This document shows positions 25,660 through 33,672 of a stretch of DNA of 64,000 nucleotides, piece after piece. Source of the DNA: an uncultured Desulfobacterales bacterium (lineage in GTDB: Bacteria; Desulfobacterota; Desulfobacteria; Desulfobacterales; SpSt-501); assembly GCA_938048455.1 (NCBI GenBank), contig CALIUY010000002.1, positions 1-64,000 of the forward strand, given 5' to 3'. The position numbers and the translations under genes were made by a program. The notes beneath the pieces are model-generated. The model saw only the letters and a list, made by a program, of their open reading frames with translations. It did not search any database and was not told where the DNA came from. Position 1 is the stretch's first letter. Each line of letters opens with the position of its first letter.

Positions 25660-28356
25660 TCACGGCGTTCCTCGAGGGAGAGCGCCGGAAACGACCCTTT
25701 GCAACGCGTCGGCCAGCTCGGCCAGGGTAAGCGGTTTGTAGAGAAAGGCGCGGACACCGGCGGCGCGGGCCTTCTCCTCTACGCCCTGGTCGCTGAAGCC
25801 GGTGCAGAGAATCACGGGAATTGCGGGATGGATTTCCAACAATCGTCTGGCCAGCTGCACGCCGTTCATTTGAGGCATGGTGAGGTCGGTGACGACCGCC
25901 CGATAGCGAAGGGGATGGCTGCGGAAGGCTTCCAGGGCTTCGATCGGGCTGGTTCGGGTTTCCGGGCTGTAGCCGAGGCGGGCGAGCATCTGGCGTCCCA
26001 TTTCGGCGAGCGCCGGCTCGTCGTCCACGAACAGGACTCCCCCCTCGCCCCGCGGGATCGTCGTTGGGGAAGGCGGGGGTGGCGCCTCGGCCGTGAGCGG
26101 TGTCGCCGCGGGCAGGTAGACCTGGATTTCGGTTCTGAGGCCGAGCCGGCTTTCGACGTGGATGAATCCTCCGTGCTGACTCACGATGCCGTGAACGACC
26201 GAGAGACCGAGCCCCGTTCCTTTGCCGGGCGGTTTGGTGGTGAAGTAAGGATCGAAGATGCGATCGCGAATGCGCGGATCGATGCCACAGCCGGTGTCGG
26301 CGACGGCGATGCGGACAAAGCGGCCGGCCTCGATCCCGGTTTGATAGCGCGCCTCCTCCTCGGAGAGCTCTACCGGCTCGAGGCGGATCTCCATCCGCTG
26401 CCGCTCGGAGTTTTCCATGGCATGGGCGGCGTTGGTGCAGAGGTTCATGAGCACTTGCTGGATCTGGGTGGGGTCGGCCAGAACCGGCGGCAACTCGCTC
26501 GGAATGAACGCATGGATCTCGATCGAGGAGGGAATCGTCGATTTGAGGAATTGCACGGTCTCCTGGACGAGCGGCTTGAGGTTGAGCAGGATTTTTTCCT
26601 GGAAGCCGCGGCGGCTGAAGGCCAGCACCTGCTTGACGAGCCCGCGGGCCCGGCCGGCGGCGGCCAGGATCTGCTGCAGGCTTGCTCGTTCGCCTGCGGA
26701 AAGCGATCCGGAAAGTTCGAGAAGATTGGCGTTGCCGATGATGACGGCGAGGATGTTGTTGAAATCGTGGGCCACCCCGCCGGCGAGCGTCCCGATCGCC
26801 TCCATCTTCTGGGCCTGCTGAAGCTGCATCTCCAGGCGTTTTCTTTCCTCTTCGGCCTGCCGGATCTCGGTCAGATCGATCACCACGCCGCGCAGGCCGA
26901 CCGGCATTTCGTCTTTCAGGATCTTTCCCGCCAGGATCCGCACCGGAAAGGAGCTTCCGTCCTTGCGCAGCGCCATGTATTCGGGAGAATCGATCTTCTT
27001 CCCGTCGAGGATCCCGCGAATGTCTCGGGCGATGCGCTCCCGGTCTTGCGGCGCGAAGGCATCGAGCACATGGAAGCCGGAGGCGAGGTCTTCCGGCCGG
27101 TACCCGAAGAGGGTGTGCCCTTTCTGGTTGAGATAGATCAGGTGGCCCTCGGCATCGATTTCGAAGATCCCCTGCGGCAGGAACTCGGCGAGCTCGCGGT
27201 ACTTGCGCTCGGCCTCCTGGAGCTGGCGGTCGATCTCGCGCATGCGGGTGATGTCGCGGGTGATCGAGAGGATCACCTTTTCGCCCTGAAGCTCGAGCAC
27301 CCGGGCGGACATGAGGCCGATCCCGGTCTTTCCGGATTTACGGCGGAAACGCGCCTCCAGGTTTTCGACATGCCCTCCCTGTTGCAATCCCTCGATCAGA
27401 CGCTCGCGGTCGCGGGGGTCGTCCCAGATGTCGAGCTCAAAGGAGGTTCTGCCGATCGTCTCCTCCCGCGTGTAGCCGGTCAGGCGCGAAAAGCCCTCGT
27501 TGATGTCGAGAAAGAGGCCGTCGGCGAGGCGGTTCAGGTTGATCGCATCGGGGCTCGTGTGGAAGGCGAGCCGGAATTTTTCCTCGCTCTGCCGCAATGC
27601 CTCCTCGAATTTGCGGCGTTCAGTGACATCGGTGATGAACCCCTCGATCGCCAGACATTCGCCTGAGGGCGCGAAGACCCCCTGGCCCGCCTCCCAGACC
27701 CATTTTTCTTCACCCGTTGCGGTCCGCAGGCGATAGCTGAGCTGAAACCGGCTGCGACGGCCGAGGGCCTCCTGGACGCCCGCCCAGACGGCGCGCCGAT
27801 CCTCGGGGTGGATGAGACGAGCGTAAGAGACCTCCCGGTTCCCGATGAGATGCTCCGGGGGATAGCCGGTCAGCTCAAGGCAACCCTCGCTCACATATTC
27901 CATGGTCCAGGAAGGATCGTTGCGGCAGCGGTAGGCCATGCCCGGCAGGTTGGCCCGGAGGGTGGCGAGGCGACGCTCGCTTTCGGCGAGGCGGGCTTCG
28001 GCCAGGGCGCGGTCCCCGGCATCGTGGACGAACGCACAAACCAAGTCCTGTCCTCTCCAGGCGAACGGGGAGGCGGCCACCTCTACGGTGACTGCCGAGC
28101 CGTCGGCCCGAAGGTGGCGATCGATCCAGATCCTGCCCGGGGACGGCCCGGTCTCGTTCGCGGGATCCCTCTGTGCCGGATCGGCGCTCAGCTGCCCGAA
28201 GGTCATCGCCTGCAGCTCTTCGGCGCGCCGGCCATAGAAACGGCAGGCCGCGGCGTTCGCCGCCAGGATCTTTCCCGTTTCCCGCTCCAACAGCAGGATC
28301 GAAACCGGCGCCTCCTCGAAGAAGCGCTCGAAAACCTCCGACCGTGTTTTCTCCAT
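25660..28356 (-). CDS. soluble multi-PAS hybrid histidine kinase
   Basis: An 898-residue cytoplasmic kinase with no membrane span. Four PAS domains follow one another (about 5-115, 130-240, 250-370 and 375-500), the second with the PAC-like 'SYRLRTATGEEKWVWEAG'. HisKA then carries the phospho-His in 'AHDFNNILAVIIGNANLLE', the HATPase has 'DTGCGIDPRIRDRIFDPYF' and 'GTGLGLSVVHGI', and a C-terminal receiver shows 'FVDDEPAL', 'VVTDLTMPQMNG' and 'FLYKPLTL'. From HisKA to the end it is closely similar to the neighbouring kinase, even in DNA, so the pair arose by tandem duplication with different sensor halves. Its ATG lies 18 bases after the flavin reductase stop, suggesting co-transcription. Confidence 0.92.
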   Translation of the reverse strand: MEKTRSEVFERFFEEAPVSILLLERETGKILAANAAACRFYGRRAEELQAMTFGQLSADPAQRDPANETGPSPGRIWIDRHLRADGSAVTVEVAASPFAWRGQDLVCAFVHDAGDRALAEARLAESERRLATLRANLPGMAYRCRNDPSWTMEYVSEGCLELTGYPPEHLIGNREVSYARLIHPEDRRAVWAGVQEALGRRSRFQLSYRLRTATGEEKWVWEAGQGVFAPSGECLAIEGFITDVTERRKFEEALRQSEEKFRLAFHTSPDAINLNRLADGLFLDINEGFSRLTGYTREETIGRTSFELDIWDDPRDRERLIEGLQQGGHVENLEARFRRKSGKTGIGLMSARVLELQGEKVILSITRDITRMREIDRQLQEAERKYRELAEFLPQGIFEIDAEGHLIYLNQKGHTLFGYRPEDLASGFHVLDAFAPQDRERIARDIRGILDGKKIDSPEYMALRKDGSSFPVRILAGKILKDEMPVGLRGVVIDLTEIRQAEEERKRLEMQLQQAQKMEAIGTLAGGVAHDFNNILAVIIGNANLLELSGSLSAGERASLQQILAAAGRARGLVKQVLAFSRRGFQEKILLNLKPLVQETVQFLKSTIPSSIEIHAFIPSELPPVLADPTQIQQVLMNLCTNAAHAMENSERQRMEIRLEPVELSEEEARYQTGIEAGRFVRIAVADTGCGIDPRIRDRIFDPYFTTKPPGKGTGLGLSVVHGIVSQHGGFIHVESRLGLRTEIQVYLPAATPLTAEAPPPPSPTTIPRGEGGVLFVDDEPALAEMGRQMLARLGYSPETRTSPIEALEAFRSHPLRYRAVVTDLTMPQMNGVQLARRLLEIHPAIPVILCTGFSDQGVEEKARAAGVRAFLYKPLTLAELADALQRVVSGALPRGTP

Positions 28357-28374
28357 AAACGGCTCCGCGGGGTC

Positions 28375-29025
28375 TCAGCTCCTCCGGGGTTTTCCGCCGC
28401 GGCGCTTGCGCACCGAAAAGCCGAAGCGGCCGATCGTTTGACCCAGAGCGGCGTAATCGCCGTGGAGGTAGGCGATGAGGCCGGCTTTTTCCAGGGCGAG
28501 GCGTCCTTTGCCGTCCAGAAGGGAGGCGCTCACCTGAACGGCCACAATTTCGGCGAGAAACAGGGTGTGCGAGCCCAAGGGAATCGTTTTCGTGGTGCGG
28601 CACTCGAGATTCACCGGGCACTCGGCCACAATCGGACAGGAGACCCGACTCCCGGGAAGGGGGGTCAGCCCGGTTGCGGCGAACTTGTCGACGTCGCGGC
28701 CGGATTTCACGCCGCACCAGTCCACGTGGCGTGCGAGATCGGCGCTCGGCAGGTTGACGACGAACTGGCCGGTTTTTTTGAGCATGGGGAAGGAAAAACG
28801 CTCGGGCCGCACGGCGATCGAAACCATGGGCGGCTCGGAGCAGACCGTGCCGACCCAGGCAATCGTGATCAGATTCGGCGGAAAGCCCCGGAAGCCGCCG
28901 CAGCTTACGAGCACCACCGGCACCGGAGCGAGGAGGTTTCCCGGCTTCCAGGCGCGTTTCGGGGGCGGCGAGGCTTTCCGACCGCCGGTGCGGCGGAGAG
29001 GAGGGGATAAGCTTTTGGAAGTCAT
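28375..29025 (-). CDS. flavin reductase-like FMN-binding protein
   Basis: A 216-residue protein of the split-barrel flavin reductase domain family. The core from about residue 30 has 'APVPVVLVSCGG', 'PNLITIAWVGTVCSEPPMV', 'SIAVRPERFSFPMLKKTGQF' and 'VNLPSADLARHVDWCGVKSG', the FMN-phosphate-binding pattern. Members reduce flavin with NAD(P)H or bind FMN in small redox proteins; the partner is unknown. The first 28 residues are basic and proline-rich, an unusual extension. The start overlaps the stop of the YihY gene (ATGA), so they are translationally coupled. The similar DIM6/NTAB family in archaea and anaerobes is the best comparison. Confidence 0.85.
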   Translation of the reverse strand: MTSKSLSPPLRRTGGRKASPPPKRAWKPGNLLAPVPVVLVSCGGFRGFPPNLITIAWVGTVCSEPPMVSIAVRPERFSFPMLKKTGQFVVNLPSADLARHVDWCGVKSGRDVDKFAATGLTPLPGSRVSCPIVAECPVNLECRTTKTIPLGSHTLFLAEIVAVQVSASLLDGKGRLALEKAGLIAYLHGDYAALGQTIGRFGFSVRKRRGGKPRRS

Positions 29026-30395
29026 CGAATGTCTCCCGTGGTTTCCGCCGCCGGCCTTTCGATGGCCACAAGCGGCAGGTTTTCCGGAAGGCCGGCCGCG
29101 GCCAAGCGGAAGCGCTCGAGCGCCCTTCGGAGGGTTTCGATCTCCATGGACGGGGCCGTCGCCTCCGGGGCAGCCGCGCCTAACCGGTCGAGGGCGGTGC
29201 AGACCCGCTCGAGGGTCAGCAGGCGGGGATCCAACGCCGGAAGAAAAAGCGGGACTTTCCCGGAAGACGCAGGGATCTCGCAGAGAATTCCCGCGGCGAC
29301 GAGGGCGGCGGCGGCCTCCCGAGCCGCCCGCACCGGCATTCCCGACTCACGGGCGAGCTTCCGAATGTCCCCCGCCCCTTCCCCGGCCTGGAAACGCCGC
29401 GCCGCCGCGCGGGCAAGACCGCAGGCGGCGATTTTCCGGTCCTCGGCGCTGAATAGCCGCCCGCCGCGGGCGATGCCGCCTCCTTCGCTGTGCTCCCAGG
29501 CGATGGACAGTTCCGCGCCGAAGAGAAAGATCATCCAGCTTGTCTGCATCCAGACGAGAAAGAGCGGGATGGCGGCGAAACTGCCGTAAATCGCGTTTTT
29601 CTCGGCCGCCCCGACCTGGAGATCGACGATGATCCACTGGACGGCGAGGTAGAGAACCGCCGCGACGGCGGCGCCGAAAGAAGCCGCCGCCAGGCTGACG
29701 GGGGCGTTGGGCATCGCCTTGTAGAAGAGGGCGAAGAGCGCCCACATGAGGAGCAGGGGCACGAGTTTCAATGCGGCCTGAACGAGGGGGCCGATCGCCT
29801 GCAGGAGCTCGAAGCGCGCCGCAAGCAGCGCAAACTGGTTGCCCGCGAAAACGCTAGCGCTGCCGGCGACGAGAAAGAGAATCGGGGCGCAAAGCAGCAC
29901 GGCCAGATAGTCGGCGAAGCGCCGGGCGAGGTTCCGCGGGGTCTTCACCTCCCACATGGCGTTCAGGGCGGACTCGATCTGCTTCATCACCTTGACCGCC
30001 GACCAGAACATCACCAGAACCCCCACGCCCGCGATCACCCCCCCGCGGGCGTTTTCCAGCAGGTTGCGGGAGAAGGTGAGGATACGCTCGAGCAGCGCCT
30101 CCTGGCCGGCCATCTGTTCGATGAGCCGGCGCTCGAGCATTTTTTCCAGGCCGAAACCCTTGGCGATGCCGAAGAGCACGGCAACAAGGGGCACGATCGA
30201 GAGCAGGGTGTAAAAGGTGAGCGCCGAGGCGCGCAGCATGGCCTGGTCGGCGAAGAACTCCCGGACGGCGGTCGTCGCAATCCGCAGCGCACGCAAGAGG
30301 GCGGCACGCCGCCGCGGGAGATCCTCGAGTCTCGGACGCCAGATCTCCTCCGCCAAAAAATTTCTTCCCCGCGAGAGCAGCCGTCGAAAGGACAA
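29022..30395 (-). CDS. YihY/BrkB inner-membrane protein with C-terminal winged-helix extension
   Basis: A 457-residue protein. Residues about 25-290 are the YihY/BrkB membrane domain with six spans; 'ASALTFYTLLSIVPLVAVLFG' (near residue 55) is the family hallmark. The role of the family is unsettled; a transporter is often proposed and RNase BN is a disproved older name. About 160 residues follow, with a helix-turn-helix-like segment ('IRKLARESGMPVRAAREAAA', 'LVAAGILCEI') resembling the Rrf2-type winged helix of long-form YihY proteins. The start is a TTG at 30395 with AGGAGG 4 bases ahead; no ATG lies near. It is coupled to the flavin reductase and 19 bases behind the DsrE gene. Confidence 0.87.
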   Translation of the reverse strand: MSFRRLLSRGRNFLAEEIWRPRLEDLPRRRAALLRALRIATTAVREFFADQAMLRASALTFYTLLSIVPLVAVLFGIAKGFGLEKMLERRLIEQMAGQEALLERILTFSRNLLENARGGVIAGVGVLVMFWSAVKVMKQIESALNAMWEVKTPRNLARRFADYLAVLLCAPILFLVAGSASVFAGNQFALLAARFELLQAIGPLVQAALKLVPLLLMWALFALFYKAMPNAPVSLAAASFGAAVAAVLYLAVQWIIVDLQVGAAEKNAIYGSFAAIPLFLVWMQTSWMIFLFGAELSIAWEHSEGGGIARGGRLFSAEDRKIAACGLARAAARRFQAGEGAGDIRKLARESGMPVRAAREAAAALVAAGILCEIPASSGKVPLFLPALDPRLLTLERVCTALDRLGAAAPEATAPSMEIETLRRALERFRLAAAGLPENLPLVAIERPAAETTGDIR

Positions 30396-30414
30396 GACGC
30401 CTCCTGCTGGAAAA

Positions 30415-30774
30415 TCAAAAACTGAGGACGGTACTGTCGAGGGCGAGCTCGATCAGCTCCTCCCCTTTGGCCATGCGGGCGCCGGAAATGAGATCCTCGG
30501 GGGCGATCTGCCGCGTGACCGCGCAAGGCGTGCAGACGAGAAGCGGCACTTCATATTCCTGGAGGTAGAGCAGGTGGTCGGCGGCGGAATCCCCCGTCGC
30601 CGCCTGGAGGTGGTCGGCGATGCCGCGCTTGGCGATGTAAACTCCTTCGTCGAGCAAAAAGACCGCGCAGTCCGCCCCTTTCTTTTTCGCCGTCATGGCG
30701 AAGAAGAGGGCGCGGGTGGCGCGATTGGGGTTGTCGGTGCCGCAGGAGAGAACAACAAGAATGCGCTGGTTCAT
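30415..30774 (-). CDS. DsrE-like sulfur-relay family protein
   Basis: A 119-residue protein with the DsrE/TusD fold: 'ILVVLSCGTDNPNRATRALFFA' at the N-terminus, 'GADCAVFLLDEGVYI' and 'VPLLVCTPCAVTR' with two cysteines near residue 80, the position where catalytic Cys occurs in some relatives. I choose the second Met (30774), because the ORF-track start is a TTG too close to the AAGGAGG site. Family members transfer sulfur or bind small molecules, but lone copies beside unrelated genes are common and unassigned. It heads a probable minus-strand operon with YihY, the flavin reductase and the soluble kinase. Confidence 0.82.
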   Translation of the reverse strand: MNQRILVVLSCGTDNPNRATRALFFAMTAKKKGADCAVFLLDEGVYIAKRGIADHLQAATGDSAADHLLYLQEYEVPLLVCTPCAVTRQIAPEDLISGARMAKGEELIELALDSTVLSF

Positions 30775-30865
30775 CAAGGGTCCTCCTTCAAAACCGGCGG
30801 TGGGCTCCGGGGGGCAACGACGGCATCACAGCAGAAAGACAAAAAAAGCGCAAGCAGGCGGCGGA

Positions 30866-32848
30866 TTACCAGCCCCCTCCACCCCCGCCTCCTCCGCCGC
30901 CGCCCGAGGAGCCGCCCCCGCCGCCGCCCGATCCGGAACCCGGGGCGCTGGCCGAGGAGGAGATCGCCCCGCCCAGCGAGGAGCCCAGAGAATCGGCGAA
31001 ATCCACAGCCGCCGAGGGGCTCCAGGAGGGGCCCGAATACCAGGAGGGGTGATAGGCCCCCTCTCCCGGCGCCCGGCCGGCGGCGGCCAGGACGTCGGCG
31101 AATTTCTCCGCCCAGCGCTGTTCCACGCCCAGGGCGACGGCGTAGGGGAGATACTTTTCGAAAAGGGCGGGTGTGCGCCCCTCGGGGGCGAGCCGCGCGA
31201 GACGATCGGCCTCGGTGGCGACGAGAAAGGTGCGGAAGCCCTCGATCTGGTCGAGGAGGCGGCGTCCGAGCAGGGTCGGGGCTTTGAGCAGGTGATAAAA
31301 CAAGAGGTTCATGGCCGCCGCCAGGACGGGAAAGGCCGCCAGCGCAGCGGAGTGGGAGGCGATCAGCGCCAGGGCGAAAATTTCGCCGCCCAGAAACGGA
31401 AGCGAAAACAGGGTCATGAAAAGCGCCTGGAGGAGATCCCCGATCGAACGGCCGAGGCGCTTGGGGGAGGCGAAGAGTTGCCTCCAGAGGTTCAGCGTCC
31501 GTTGCAGCAGAAAAAAGACCCCGACACTCCAGCCGGTGATCCAAACCCCCAGGAAGATCACCTCGGGATGCGAGACCGCGGTGAGAAAAGCGGCGGCCGC
31601 GGAGGCAAGCGAAAGGGCCGCCCCGGCGAGAAAAGCGCTGCGGTTCAATACAAAGTGGGTTTTCTCGAAGGCGAGCTGGAGAGAGGATTTCAGGGCGCTT
31701 CTTGCCGCACCGATGACCTCGTGGTTCCGGCTTTCCAGATCCAAGGTGGAGGTTTTTTTGCCGAAGAGGCGGGAGAGCACGATCGCCTCGTCGGCACTGG
31801 GGGGTTGTTTCCCTCCGGCTTGGCGGATGAGGCGGAAAGTGCCCTTCCGCTTTTCCTCGATGGCGAGAAAGCCCTTGACCGCAAGATGGAGCAAGGCCGC
31901 GGCGAAGGCTTTTTCGTCCCAGCGCATGCGGGAAAGAAAACGCACCGCCGCGGGGGAGAGATCCGCGGGCGGAGTGTAGCGCGGCACGATGACCCCTTTT
32001 TGCGGGTCCTTTCCTACGGCGCGCCAGACGAACACGTAATAGAGCAGAATCGCGGCCAGCCCGACCGCGGAGACCGGGACCTCGAGGTTGTCCCGGAGCA
32101 GGCGAAGCGTTTGCTCCGGCCGAGAGGGCTCGCGGACATGACCCTTCGGCCAGCCGACCACGATCGTCAGGCCTTCGCCGGGGCCGAGGAGCCGAGTGGT
32201 TTGGAAATAGGCCTCCCCGCGGCCGGTGACTCCTGCTTTGTAGTTTCCGCCCTTTGCCCCGGCAGGGCCCGTGTAGGCTTCGAGAAGAAGAATCTCCGGA
32301 ACCGTCGCCGGCAGGGCGACTCGGGCGGCGGCCCGGTCGATGGGAAACGCCCAGCCGTTTCCGGTGACGTTCCAGTAGAGTTCGTCGTGCCGCTCGAAAA
32401 ACCCGAGCTGCCGGTCGGTGCGGTAGACCAGGCGATAGGTGTGCTCGCCGGGGGTGAGCAGGCGGTCCTTTTGACCCATATAGACACGCACGCCGTTGGC
32501 AAGCCTCTCGCTGTGCCAGTCTTCGGCCGCTCCGTCGCGGGAGATCTCGAGCACCTCGAAGTCGACTCGGTAGCGGCGCCCGGCATGGTCGCGGTAATCG
32601 GTCGGAAAATCGCGAAAGATGCCGCGGCGGATTTTTTCCCCCGTCGAGCGCACGCGGATCGTCTCGGCCACGATCATGCCGCCTCCGGTATCGACGGTGA
32701 TGTGGCTTTCGAAAAAAAGGATCCGTTCGTCCTGCGCGAAAGCCGGGAGCGCAAGAAAGAGGGCAATAAGGATTCCCGCCAGTCCCCGGGCGGCGAGCCC
32801 CCCCGGGGAGTGCGTGAAGAACGGGCCGGTTGCGGCGCGGCGGTTCAT
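30866..32848 (-). CDS. DUF2207 membrane protein with Gly-rich tail
   Basis: A 660-residue protein. A signal peptide (residues about 20-40, 'AGILIALFLALPAFAQ') is followed by an extracytoplasmic DUF2207 beta-sandwich (about 45-240) with 'RGIFRDFPTDYRDHAGRRYR' and 'HDELYWNVTGNGWAFPI'. A membrane span ('AVGLAAILLYYVFVWRAVG'), a soluble cytoplasmic insert and two or more spans (about 405-510) come next. The end is a Ser/Gly tract ('GSGSGGGGGGSSGGG') closing with Trp. This is the usual build of DUF2207 proteins and their glycine tails. It is 13 bases behind lemA, its classical partner; the pair may form an envelope stress or signalling system of unknown mechanism. AAGGAG lies 9 bases before the ATG. 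Confidence 0.87.
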   Translation of the reverse strand: MNRRAATGPFFTHSPGGLAARGLAGILIALFLALPAFAQDERILFFESHITVDTGGGMIVAETIRVRSTGEKIRRGIFRDFPTDYRDHAGRRYRVDFEVLEISRDGAAEDWHSERLANGVRVYMGQKDRLLTPGEHTYRLVYRTDRQLGFFERHDELYWNVTGNGWAFPIDRAAARVALPATVPEILLLEAYTGPAGAKGGNYKAGVTGRGEAYFQTTRLLGPGEGLTIVVGWPKGHVREPSRPEQTLRLLRDNLEVPVSAVGLAAILLYYVFVWRAVGKDPQKGVIVPRYTPPADLSPAAVRFLSRMRWDEKAFAAALLHLAVKGFLAIEEKRKGTFRLIRQAGGKQPPSADEAIVLSRLFGKKTSTLDLESRNHEVIGAARSALKSSLQLAFEKTHFVLNRSAFLAGAALSLASAAAAFLTAVSHPEVIFLGVWITGWSVGVFFLLQRTLNLWRQLFASPKRLGRSIGDLLQALFMTLFSLPFLGGEIFALALIASHSAALAAFPVLAAAMNLLFYHLLKAPTLLGRRLLDQIEGFRTFLVATEADRLARLAPEGRTPALFEKYLPYAVALGVEQRWAEKFADVLAAAGRAPGEGAYHPSWYSGPSWSPSAAVDFADSLGSSLGGAISSSASAPGSGSGGGGGGSSGGGGGGGGGGGW

Positions 32849-32861
32849 CGCCGGAGTCTCC

Positions 32862-33419
32862 TTAGAATTCGACGGCGACCGGTTTTCGCTCCTCGGCCGG
32901 GGCCTCGAGTTCGAAGAACTCGCGACGGGTGAAACCCAACCGCTTCGCGAGAAGGTTCGCCGGGAATTGCTCGATCGCGGTGTTCAGGTCGCGCACGACG
33001 GCGTTGTAGTAGCGGCGGGCGGCTTCGATCCCGTCCTCGATTCCCTGCAGCTGTTTCTGCAGCTCGAGAAAATTCCGGTTCGCCTTGAGTTCGGGATAGG
33101 ATTCGGCGACGGCGAAAAGGCTCTTCAGGCTGCGGGTGAGTTCGCTCTCCGCGGGGCCGGCCTCGGCCGGTCCGGCGGCCTGCGCCGCGCGCGCGCGCGC
33201 GGCGGTCAGCTTTTCGAGGAGCGCGCGCTCGTGGGCGGCATATCCCTTCACCGTCTCGACCAGGTTGGGCACCAGATCGCGCCGCTTCTTCAGGTGCACG
33301 TCGATGTCGGCCCAGGCCGCGTCCCCCGTGTTCCGCAGGCGGACCAGGCGGTTGTACAGCGTAATCGCGTAGAGAACGACCGCGGCGAGAACCGCGCCGA
33401 CGAGGATCAACGAAAGCAT
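32862..33419 (-). CDS. lemA: LemA family protein
   Basis: A 185-residue protein with one N-terminal membrane span (residues 2-22) and a helical-bundle LemA domain: 'YNRLVRLRNTGDAAWADIDV', 'HLKKRRDLVPNLVETVKGYA', 'YPELKANRNFLELQKQLQGI' and 'ARRYYNAVVRDLN'. The ORF-track start lies 72 codons upstream; I use the ATG at 33419, which has AAGGAGGAGGG just ahead and gives the normal length. LemA proteins face the outside or periplasm and nearly always accompany DUF2207/TPM proteins, as here. The name derives from a Listeria peptide antigen; the biochemical role is unknown. Confidence 0.93.
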   Translation of the reverse strand: MLSLILVGAVLAAVVLYAITLYNRLVRLRNTGDAAWADIDVHLKKRRDLVPNLVETVKGYAAHERALLEKLTAARARAAQAAGPAEAGPAESELTRSLKSLFAVAESYPELKANRNFLELQKQLQGIEDGIEAARRYYNAVVRDLNTAIEQFPANLLAKRLGFTRREFFELEAPAEERKPVAVEF

Positions 33420-33583
33420 CCCTCCTCCTTCTTTCCCGTTTTTCTCCCTATCGGTCGGATGGCTTCTGCGCTGAAGAGCGATTTTCTGCGACCGGGAATA
33501 CTTCAGCGGGCCGAAAAAGAAAAGCTCCCGGCGGCAGGCCACAGGCCGTCTGCGGTCCTCCGGATCGGCGCCCCCTTTTCTCC

Positions 33584-33611
33584 TCAAGGCCGGATCAAAA
33601 TCTGCCGATCG
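33584..33611 (+). promoter_or_regulatory. sigma-28-like promoter candidate for the chemoreceptor
   Basis: TCAAGGCC, 12 bases and GCCGATCG, ending about 60 bases before the chemoreceptor ATG. The AAG and GCCGAT cores fit sigma-28, though the -35 box and spacer are off consensus. The rest of 33420-33672 shows nothing else clear. Confidence 0.4.
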
Positions 33612-33672
33612 AATAGCCGAAGAAGCGACGATCAAAGAAAAAATCGGCTGCGGCCGTCAGGGGAGGAACCTC

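Noticed and set aside
30866-30950. Gly-rich tract as an assembly artefact or repeat
   Set aside because: Glycine-rich tails are normal for DUF2207 proteins, and the tract is in frame to the stop.
30695-32932. 745-codon ORF antisense to the DUF2207 gene
   Set aside because: Low-complexity shadow of a recognised gene.
33181-33205. Alternating GC run (gcgcgcgcgcgcgcgc) as a possible repeat or Z-DNA element
   Set aside because: It lies inside lemA and encodes an Ala/Arg stretch that fits the frame; no repeat array extends from it.
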